Shown here: positions 22,301-30,739 of the stretch, in pieces
How the letters are laid out: each line of letters opens with the position of its first letter
Numbering within the stretch: position 1 is the stretch's first letter
NCBI GenBank assembly: GCA_000727475.1
Contig: KL647315.1
Span: forward strand, 807,930 to 871,929
From: Sarcocystis neurona
Lineage: Eukaryota > Apicomplexa > Conoidasida > Eucoccidiorida > Sarcocystidae
DNA: 64,000 bases
Reading direction: 5' to 3'
Made by a program: the position numbers and the translations under genes
Notes under the pieces: generated by a model
Told to the model about the DNA's origin: nothing
Database searches by the model: none
The model's input: the letters and a program-made list of their open reading frames with translations, nothing else

Positions 22301-25300
22301 TGCATCTGCTGCTGCTGCTGCATCTGCTGTCGCAGCTGCATCTGCTGTTGCTGCATCTGCTGCCGCTGCTGCATCTGCTACTGCTGCGTCTGCTGCTGTC
22401 GCATCTGCTGCTGCTGCTGTATCTGCCGCTGCTGCCGCCGTTGGGTTGGTGGCCGCCCCCGGCGCGGCTGTACCAGCGGAAAGGACTAGGCAAGCGGCTA
22501 CCATATGATGTATAAGCCGGAGCAGCAGCAGCAGAAAATCGTCAGGCAGCAGCAGCTCTGCATGCTGCAGCAGAGCACGTCGTACAACGTTTTTCTCCAC
22601 ATCGCGCAGATCTCCCATCCACCGCCGGTAAAATAAAACAAAATTCTCCACAGCCTCTACTGCCGCCCCTGCCGCTGCAGCTGCTGCTGCTGTTGGGGTG
22701 GCTGCTGATGTCCCAGGTCCTCCTGTCACGGCTCTCGCAACTAATCCCCCTGCTGCTGTTGCAGCCTCTCTTGTTGCTGCTGTTGCAGCCTCTCTTGTTG
22801 CTGCTGTTGCCACTGCTCCCGATGGTTCTGCCCCGTTTACTGCTGCTGTCTTGGCGCGGGCGGCCGCGGTGGCCCTGGCCGCTCCAGATGCTGCTGCTGC
22901 TTCTGCTGCTAAGTGTGCTTCTTTCGGTGCTTCTGGTGCTGCTGCAGCAGGGCAGAGCTGTGGGGCACCACGCGTCGCACCAGAAGCAGCAGCAGCAGTA
23001 GATGCCGCTTCACTTCCCACTTGTTCAACAGCCGCTGTAATTTGATTCTTTGCTGCTGGTGTTGCTGCTGCTGCTCCTGTCGCTACAGCGTCGCTCTCTA
23101 CAGTATGCACATGAATGAAAGGAGCAGCAGCAGGACAGGACTCCACGACAGCAGTGCCTTTAGAACGCGTGACCGGCCCTCCACGAAGAAGGGAAGCAGC
23201 ACCGAGCGTGCGAGCCGGTTCTCTAGCAGCTGCAGCATGAATGCTTGCAGGAACACCAGCATGCAGCCGGGGGGCGGAAGCGCGAAGACCAGGAGGACGT
23301 CCTGCAACAGCAGTAGCAGCACGAGAACTTCCTGCAACAGCGGCACCACGGGCAGAAGAGAGAGCGACAATTTTACACACACCGTGAGGAGTAACGGAGT
23401 GCGAAGCAGCCTGGGCAGCATCAGCGGAACGGAGAGGAGTCGCAGCAGCAGCAGCAGTAGAAGGAACAGCTTTAGCACGAGGGCCTGTACGGGTGGCAGC
23501 TACAGCAGCAAGCGTAGCACTGCGAGGCGGACAGGCGGCAGAAGCAGCACAGAAAGAAGAAGGCAGAGGCACGTGAAAGGGAGAAAGCGCGCACGTCAAA
23601 ACGCCAGCCGCCGGTCTCCCACGTTCAGCAGCAGCAAACGAATTTGCTGTATCTGAAGTGTGAACAGCAGGTGCAGCAGCAGCGGAGAGAGGCGAAGCAG
23701 CAGGACGAGCGCAGCACGGCAGCGATTCACGCCGCAGTTGGGCCTTGACTATTGACCGCAGAAAAGACGATCTCCCCTGTTCAACTGCAGCCGCATGCAG
23801 TGCTGGATACTGTCTGCGACGCTTCAGAACAGTTCTTTTGTTGCTGCTGCTGCTCCTGCTCGTGCTGCTGTCCGGCCTGTTGCTGCTGCGTCTTCCGTCA
23901 GCAGCAACACAACACCTTGTCCGTTTGGGGGTACGTGCGGGCTGCTGCGCTGCTGCAGAGGAGGCAGCGACAGGCGTCTCATCGCCGCTGCTGTAACTGG
24001 GTGATACACTAGACCTCTGCTTGCGAAGTGGAACAGCAGCAGGCACGACGTCATCGCGGCCGTGCACCTGTTGCTGCTTTCGCATCTTAAGCTGCTGCTG
24101 CAGTGCCTTCGCGACTCGCTGCTGCTGCTGCTCCATCAGGGGAGGCGCTTCGCGTGGCTCTTGCATGGTTTTCTGGTGTTGCTCTCGCTGCTGTAGCTGC
24201 TGCAGTGCCTTCCTTGGCTCCTGTCGCTGCTGCAGCTGCTGCAGCTTAACGCTGCAATGCTGTTGCTGCTTCTGGTTTCTAGGTACACAGAAACCTGCAA
24301 CAAGTCTTGGCGTTTCGACTTGGCAGTCAGCTACAGCAGCAGAACTTCTCGTGACGTAGCGCCGTGAGACGTTCCTTCCCTCTGCGGCTGCTGTTGCTGC
24401 TCCCGTTGCTTTTCCAGTCGTCGTCCGTCCTCGGGCTGCCGCTGTTGCTGCTGCCGCTGCTGCCTTTGATAACTGACGCGTTGTCGCAGCTGTTGTTCCT
24501 GGTGCTGGCGCTCCTGCGTCTTCACTTGCGGACAATGCTGTTGCTTTTTTACTTTGTGGGGATGCTGCTACGGCTGCCGAAACGAGGTCTGCGGCTCTTG
24601 GTTCGAGTTCTGCTGCTGCTGCTGTATCTTCAGCCGCCACTGGTTCTGCGTACGGCGTTGCTGTTGACGCTACGAGCTGCCGGCGAGCCGTCGCTGCTGC
24701 CGCTCTTCTCTTTTCTTTGCGGCTGCTGCTGCAATCGGACGAAGAGGAAGCCGCCTGGTCACCGACAAGCAGACAGCCGCTTCTTGCGCCACCAACGGCA
24801 GCAGCAACAATAGCAGCACTGCCACCTGGTGACGCACGCGTGCCGAGGCCTCTGCCAGCTGTGAATGCTCCTCTGCCAGCAGTCGCTGCTGAGCAAATGG
24901 CAGCTCCGTGCCTCCTTCGTGGAGCTGCGCTGCTACTGCAACTGCAGCAACGCGCGCGGCTGTTGCCGCTGCTGCCACTTGTGCTGCTGCTGTTGCTGCT
25001 GCTGCCACTTGTGCTGTTGCTGTTGTTGGTGTTGCCGCCACTTGTGCTGCTGCTGTTGGTGTTGCCACTCGTGCTGCTGCTGTTGCTGTTGCTGCCACTT
25101 GTGCTGGTGTTGTTGCTGGTGTTGCTGCTGCTGCTGCCAATTATGCCGCTGCTGCTGCTGCCGCCACTTATGCTGCTGCTGTTGGTGTTGCCACTCGTGC
25201 TGCTGCTGTTGCTGTTGCTGCCACTTGTGCTGGTGTTGTTGCTGGTGTTGCTGCTGCTGCCAATTATGCCGCTGCTGCTGCTGCCGCCACTTGTGCTGTT

Positions 25301-28300
25301 GTCGTTGCTGTCATCCGTGCTGCTGGTGTTGCTGCTGCTGCTGCCACTCGTGCTGCTTCCGTTGTTGCCGCCGCTGCCACCCACGTTGCTGTTGCCGCTT
25401 TTGTCATTCCCGCTGCTGCTGCACACGATGTGGCTGTCTCGGTTGATGCTTCTGCTGCTGCTGTTTGGCGTCTCGCTGCCGGTGTCCGTCCCTCGCTGCA
25501 TGAGGCTTGCGCGCCCACAGTAGCAGCGCCTCCCCGCTTTTTGATCTTTTGCTTCCTTCTTCTTCCGGATACCATCGCAACTGCTGCTGCTGCTGCTTTG
25601 GAATCGGCTCCTGCAGCTCCAAGACCCCTGCGGTCTCACTACGCCACAGTTCCTTCCTTCACGTGATATTGTGCTGCTCCTGCTGTTGCCGCTGCTAATG
25701 CTGGAGCTACCGCTGCAGCTGCTGGGGCTTCCGTCACTCCAAGTGTTGCTCCTGCTGCCCTGGAGGCGGCGCACGAGGCTGCGTTCTTGTTCGAAGCTGC
25801 CTCTGCAGACGCTGCTGCTGCAGCTGCTACGTTCTCTGCTGCAGTTGCTGTGTTTCCTGTTCCTGCTGCCCGAGTCCCTGCACCTGCTACTGGAACGGCT
25901 GCCGCTACTGTTCCTCCGGCCGCTGCTGCTGCTCCACAGACTGCTCCTACGGCCCCGACAGCTGCTCCTGCCGTTCCCCCGGCTGCTCCTGCCGCTCCAC
26001 CGGCTGCTCCTGCCGCTCCACCGGCTGCTCCGGCCGCTCCACCGGCTGCTCCTGCCGCTCCACCGCCTGCTCCGGCCGCTCCATCGGCTGCTCCTGCCGC
26101 TCCACCGGCTGCCGCTGTTGCTGCTCCATTTGCAGCTGGTGCTGCTGAGACAGCTGCGACTAGACAGAAACGCCTGCGCGCTGTGAGGCGAGCAATTGTT
26201 GTGGCTGTTGCAGGACGTGCCTCTGCTGCAGCCACTGCATTTACTGCCGCAGCAGCTTACTGCGGGGACGGCGTTGCCTGCGTGAGCGCAGGTGCACCGT
26301 CTCTCTCTGCTTTCATTCTGCGTGGAAATGCTGCTACGACGGCTTCTGTTGCATCTACCGCTGCTGCTGCAGTGTCGGCTGCTGCGTTTCCTGCGTCTGC
26401 TGCTGTTGCTGCCATTGACGTCGCACGTGTCGTGTTGCACGCCGGTCTCGTCGGGGGTTCCCGTGCTGCTGCTGCTGACGTGATTGCTGTTACTGCCAGG
26501 GAAACACTTGGCTTCGCCAGAGCTGCTGCAGCTGCTGCAGCCGTCACCACTGCTATAGCTTCCGACGGAGATGCCGCTTCTCCTCAACCGTCCCCCCCTC
26601 TTGCACCGGCTGCTGCTGTCTTCGGTACGCCTGCTTCTGCAGTTGCTGTTGCTATCGATACGTCGCCTCCCGCACTTCCTGCAGGCGCTGCTCATGCTGC
26701 TGGTGCAGTGTGGGGGACAGCTGCCCACAGCGGAAGAGGAACAGCAGTGTCGAACAGAGCAGGAAGCAGAAGGAGAAGCAACGAGGACAGCGACGCCACA
26801 CCACTGCAGCAACATTCGAAATGCATGCCGCAGGAGCAGCCGCTGCGCTGCGCGTGTTATGCCCCTGCAGTATATAACTTCGGGAGAATTAAGAAAAGCC
26901 CGCAGCCCGAATTGCAGCGAAGAGACGAACTGTCTCCAAAGCACTTCTCTGTTGTCATCTGCTGCAACAAACAACTGCAGCCAGTCGCTGCACAACAGCA
27001 GCAGCGGGCGCAGCCGCGGGAACACCCCACACTCGATGCAGTCGAAGGCGCCGCTGTTGCCGCTCCGCGTCGTTGACCGCGCTCCCCCACTTCTACTCCT
27101 GCTGCGGCAGCTTCTGCGGCTGCTCTGGTGCGCCGTGCTGCCGCTGCTGCTGGCGTCCTCACAGCTGCAGCTGCTCCCGCTGCTGCATGTCCTGCGTATC
27201 CCACTGCAGCCACTGCTACTACTGCTGCACGTGCTCCCGGTTGCAAAGGCGATGACAGTCGTGTTGCTGTCGATGCGCGCAGGCGCTTGGCTGCTGTTAC
27301 TGCGCTCCCTCCCTGTGCCCTCACTCTTGGTGCTCCTCCTGCTGCTGGCACCTACTGCTGCTGCGCTGTTGTTGCCGTTGCCTGAGTAGGCCACGTTCTT
27401 GCCAATGGATGTTGCAGAATTTTTGTTGCTCCTGGTGCGGAAATGGCGGCTGCTGCTCCCAGCATGGGGACTGCCGCAGCGACGAGAAGCGAAAAGAAGG
27501 CTACTGGTAGTCCCGTCGCAGCGCACAGGCCACCCGCGGCTTTCGGAGTCGGTCCTGCTGCAGCTGCTGCAGGAGCGGCTGCCGCCGTCCCCTCCCTTAT
27601 GAATCCTGCTGCTGCTGTTTTTCTGATGCGTGCTGGCTCCATCGCGGCTGCTTCTCCCCCTGCTGGTCTCCCCGCTGCTGCTCCCGCCAAAATTGCGTCT
27701 GCCGCTCCACTCGACGGTGCTGCTCCTGCTGCTGTTACCGTAGTGCCTAACGCTCCTTGAGCTGTTGCAGCTGTTAGACGAGGTGGGAGGGCTGCATCTC
27801 TCTCGAGGACATCTGCCACTGGCCCACTTGCTGCTGCGTCGGCTGCCGCACCTCCCGGTGCCGCATGGATCGGCGCTACTGCTGCTGTTGCTGCAGTTCC
27901 TGCGGCAGCTGTGCTTGCTGGCAGTCAGGCGCCTGCTGCTGTTGCTCTTTGGTCTGCCGCTGCTGCTGCTCTTACGTGGGCTGCTGCACGTACACGAAGA
28001 AGCTTCTTTTCTCTTAGGCGCGCGGCTGCTGTTTCTCGTCAGCGTTGGCAGGGATTCGCTAGATGGCCTCCCTCTGACGCCAACAGCAGCAGCAGTTGCT
28101 CTTGCAGTATGTTGAACAGCGGGGGCGGTGGCAGCACAAGTTTCTCGGACAGTGGGGCCAGCTGCAGCAGCGTGTGCAGCCAAATGGGAAGCAAGAGGCA
28201 ATGCATCAGCAAGAGTACGTGGGGGGGTCACAGCAGCAGCACGCGCAGCACCTGCAGCACCTACGTGAGAAACAGAAACAAGTTGGCGAGCAGCCCCAGC

Positions 28301-30739
28301 AGAAACACATGAAGCAAACGTCGCAGCAGGCTTGCCAGCAGGAAGTCCTGCAGGAGCTGAAGAAACACCAGCAGCTGAAGAAACAGCAGCAGCTGAAGAA
28401 ACACCAGCAGCTGAAGAAACAGCAGCAGCTGAAGAAACACCAGCAGCTGAAGAAACAGCAGCAGCTGAAGAAACACCAGCAGCTGAAGAAACAGCAGCAG
28501 CTGAAGAAACACCAGCAGCTGAAGAAACAGCAGCAGCTGAAGAAACACCAGCAGCTGAAGAAACAGCAGCAGCTGAAGAAACACCAGCAGCTGAAGAAAC
28601 AGCAGCAGCTGAAGAAACACCAGCAGCAGAAGCGCGACGAGGAGTCGCAGCAGCAGGCGAAGGACGGGCACGAGCAGCAGAAATGACGTGAGCCGCTGGT
28701 GAGACGAAAGGAAATGTAGGGGAGCAGGAGAAGCACTGCTGTCTTCCTTGTTGGTGGATGGATGAGAGAAACAGAGGGGGAGGGGGTGTAGGCAGCTGTC
28801 TGCAGCAGAGAAATTTGCTGCTGCAGCAACGCTGCTGTTTGGTGCCGCCGCGCTCGGCGTTGCTGCTGCTGCTGCTGCTGTCGAAGCGACTGCCGCTGCT
28901 GCTGCCGCACTTTCCGCGGTCGAGGTTCGCCTTGCTTTCTCGCCTTACGCTGCTGCTGTTGCTGCTTCTCTCGTGGTTGCCGCTGCTGTCGAAGGTGCTG
29001 TTGCTGCTGCTGCAGGGGCACTGGCGTCTCTGTGCGCTGCAGCTACTGCAGCTGCTTGGCAGCAGCGAAGCATCCGGAAGCCGCAGAAACGGATCGAAGT
29101 ACAGCGGCACGCACAGCGGGAAGCATAGTCGCAGGCTCGTCTTTCTCCCAGCCGCAGCAGCAGAGCCAGCAGGAGAAGCTGAAGCGCCGGCTTGAGGCAA
29201 AGAAACAGCAGCTGCAGTGCAAGGACCAGCGGCAGCAGCAGGCTGCTCAGCAGCAGGAGCAGGCTGACCAGCAGCAGCAGACGCGGCAACGGGAGAGTGC
29301 GTCCCAGGAGAAGGGGGAGCTGAGGAAGCAGCAGGTGTAGTCGCAGCGGGAGTTGCAGCAGCAGAAGAAGCAGCAGAAGAAGCAGCACAAGCGAGACGAG
29401 GAGTTACAGGAGAGACAGCTTCACCTGTGATGGGACAACGCGCTACTGCAGAGGCAGACTCAGCAGCACCAGCAGCAAGTGGTGGATGAGCAAGGAGAGC
29501 AGCAGCAGCCGAGAAAGCAGCAGAAGTTCTTGGCCTACACGAAGCAGCATTAGCAGCGGCACGAGGTGCTACACGTACAGCAGGAGAAGAAGCAGCAGGG
29601 CGGCCAGAAGCAATGGAAAAGCAAGACGCTCTTCTCTGCGGGGCAGCCCCCGGAGACGAAGTCGCAGCAGCAGAAGCAGCAGCTGCATGTTGCGTCGCAG
29701 CAGCATCACCTTCCCGAGCTGCAACTGCCTGTCTCCGCGCCCCGTTATCAACAGACCGCTGGAGAGCAGCAGCAGGACAGAAGGACAGCAGGTCCCTGGC
29801 AGCGGCAGCAGCAGTAGCAGCAGCATGAGGCGCAGAGGCAGTACTGGCCTGTCCGCCCCATTCAGTAGCACGTGCAGCAGCTGCGCTGGGCTTCCCATGG
29901 ATAGCGTCAACCGCAGCTCCTTCAGCTGCAGCAGCAGCAGTTACAGCAGAAAGAGCAGCAGCAGCGGCAGGATGACTCCGAGAGTAATTCTCAGCACACA
30001 ATGCAGTGCCAGAAGCATTTTTGCTGTCGTCACTCTTGGCTGCTGTCGTACGGCAATTCTCTTGCGGCAGAAAAGCGCACGCATGTTCCGCATGGGCCGC
30101 TTCTGGTGCCGCTGCAAGAGGTGTCGTAGCTCTGTTGTCTGCTGCAGCAAGCGTGTTCCCTGTCTCTGCTGCTGCTGCTTCTGTGACAGTTGCTGCCGTT
30201 TCCCGAGGTGTTGCTACGCCTGCAGCTGATGCTGCTGCGGTTTCTGCTGTTGGAGGCGCTGCCGCTGCTCCTGTCCTCGGCGCTGCAGCAAACGCTGCCG
30301 CTGCTTTCCCCGGCGCCTCTGCTGCCGCTGCTTTTAGAACATCTGCAAGCTTCCCAAGACGCGCACTGACAGCTGCTGCTGCTGTTGCCGCGGCAACTCT
30401 TCGAGTCTGCGAAGACGAGCTACAGCAGCTTCCACTTGCGGCGGCTGCTGCTGCTGCTCTCAGGAGTGCAGCGGGTGCAGCAGCAGCTGCTGCCTCTTCT
30501 TCTTCTCCTTCGTGCAAGGGGCGGGAGACGTTTGAACCAGCAGCAACCGCACTCTCCCCTGCTCCTGAACGACCTAGTTTGTCTGGTCTTCCTGCCACAT
30601 TCGAGAGACAAGCTGCTGCTTTCGTTGCTATGTGACCTGGTGCTGGTCCTGCTCCTGCAGCACCTCGACGCGTTGTTGCTGCTACACCGTTAGCTGCTGT
30701 TGCGCCATCCCCTGCTGCCGTCCCGCTTGCCGCTGACAT
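10311..30739 (-). CDS. Giant Ala/Ser/Gln-rich protein, single frame across a false gap
   Basis: One minus-strand gene, function unknown. Reading from ATG at 30739, the frame is open to the assembly gap at 22268, and on its far side a second minus-strand frame is open from 21562 to TAA at 10311. The 121 bp on either side of the gap are identical; overlapping them (removing 827 bp) puts the two frames in register and gives 19,602 nt, 6,533 residues plus stop. Much is Ala, Ser, Gln, Asn/Gly runs from AGC triplets, but between runs composition is mixed and acidic, as in real protein: ALCGTAAMLRC, FVELETGNWKR, NFEEVREPAATEENWQDGD, YVKIQDGEECQMHA. Islands worth noting are a helical stretch (22.50-22.66 kb), an RRM-like segment (17.5 kb), an Arg/Ser stretch (15.44-15.52 kb), a basic GKKRKQE (11.48 kb) and a Cys-rich YENCCCGCAD near the end. 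No other strand or frame stays open comparably. Introns inside, and exons beyond either end, are possible; a TGA lies about 60 nt upstream of the ATG. Confidence 0.72.
15435..15515 (-). other. Arg/Ser-rich stretch in the giant protein
   Basis: In the giant frame this reads PRRPRPQRRCLSRSRSRRRR, an RS-like stretch. Such stretches occur in splicing-associated and other nuclear proteins. Another frame over the same DNA is also protein-like (EGEYTTENLDETAQ), so a local frame error cannot be excluded. Confidence 0.4.
16880..17160 (-). repeat. 27- and 21-nt tandem repeats in the giant gene
   Basis: Units of about 27 nt (GCTGTTGCTGCTGATGCTG plus GCGGCTTCT) pass into 21-nt units (GCTGCTGGTGCTGCAGCTTCT). 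In the giant frame they give Ser/Cys/Thr/Arg-rich heptad-like repeats (SCSTSSR); in other frames they give Ala-rich runs. Confidence 0.7.
17509..17661 (-). other. RRM-like segment in the giant protein
   Basis: A rare non-repetitive island reads AAVYHVPPLLREAF, then VEFLCSMGRLAAVHMEH, then RRCCVLRCRDVHAAARAIS. The order strand-helix-strand-strand-helix and the RNP1-like CVLRCRD followed by an Ala-rich helix resemble an RNA-recognition motif. It is short, lacks the usual aromatic residues, and ends at a sequence (CTCTTTTCCTACAG) that looks like a 3' splice site. This is an inference from pattern only. Confidence 0.35.
21442..21562. repeat. 121-bp left gap edge, identical to the right edge
   Basis: The last 121 bp before the N run are base-for-base identical to 22269-22389, including the irregular interior (TGTCGCAGCTGCATCTG and CTACTGCTGCGT). 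This is a suffix-prefix match of two contigs. Confidence 0.95.
21563..22268. other. Assembly gap, 706 N
   Basis: A run of 706 N. Because its flanks dovetail exactly over 121 bp, the gap probably holds no missing sequence, or its size is wrong. 706 is not a multiple of 3, so taken literally it breaks the giant frame. Confidence 0.95.
22269..22389. repeat. 121-bp right gap edge, identical to the left edge
   Basis: The first 121 bp after the N run copy 21442-21562 exactly. Overlapping the two shifts coordinates by 827 bp (2 mod 3), which is exactly the offset between the two giant half-frames. Confidence 0.95.
22500..22665 (-). other. Non-repetitive helical island in the giant protein
   Basis: The frame reads AVENFVLFYRRWMGDLRDVE, then KNVVRRALLQHAELLLPDD, then FLLLLLRLIHHMVAACLVLS. 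It is amphipathic and looks like two or three helices of a folded unit. No family was recognised; a helical-repeat (OPR/RAP-like) piece is one possibility, not shown. It is the best query segment for a homology search. Confidence 0.5.
25015..25300 (-). repeat. 123-nt tandem duplication in the giant gene
   Basis: A block containing GCCAATTATGCCGCTGCTGC recurs with a 123-bp period (CAATTATG at 25137 and 25260), equal to 41 codons. In the giant frame it gives two near-identical Ser/Asn/Thr/Gly units (GIIGSSSNTSNNTSTSGSNS...). In-frame length supports coding constraint. Confidence 0.75.
25955..26115 (-). repeat. 18-nt tandem repeat in the giant gene
   Basis: About eight units of GCTCCTGCCGCTCCACCG or close variants. 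The giant frame reads the hexapeptide WSGRSS repeatedly; other frames read PAAPAA or Glu/Gln/Pro/Arg repeats. Confidence 0.75.
28350..28632 (-). repeat. 36-nt tandem repeat, open in several frames
   Basis: Nearly eight copies of an almost perfect 36-nt unit made of two 18-nt halves (CTGAAGAAACACCAGCAG and CTGAAGAAACAGCAGCAG). The giant frame reads VSSAAG/VSSAAA; the + strand reads QLKKHQ/QLKKQQ or EETPAA/EETAAA. The uniform copies imply recent expansion. Confidence 0.85.

Larger units (their letters stand above)
21280..22440 (-). repeat. GCW triplet array encoding poly-Ala/Asp
   Basis: Imperfect GCTGCTGCTGCATCT-type units flank the N gap on both sides. In the giant frame they read as Ala runs broken by Asp and Thr (ADAAAAADAATADAAA). 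The array is the likely cause of the assembly break. Confidence 0.85.

Noticed and set aside
10279..22515. Plus-strand Leu-, Ala- and Cys-rich frames opposite the giant gene (e.g. 11815-13236, 16260-17591, 18935-20443, 20701-22515)
   Set aside because: CTG/GCT triplets keep these frames open without selection. They are shorter than the minus frame and dominated by Leu, Cys or Ala runs. The best of them (16260-17591) has some mixed sequence, but the minus frame over the same bases is more protein-like (FVELETGNWKR).
28350..28632. CRISPR-like regular repeats
   Set aside because: Units abut without unique spacers and keep a codon-compatible 36-nt period in a eukaryotic coding region; no cas genes are present.
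28096..28686. Plus-strand Gln/Lys coiled-coil ORF
   Set aside because: It begins with plausible sequence, but most of it is the 36-nt array, and it lies entirely inside the longer minus frame. Kept as a finding, not as a gene.
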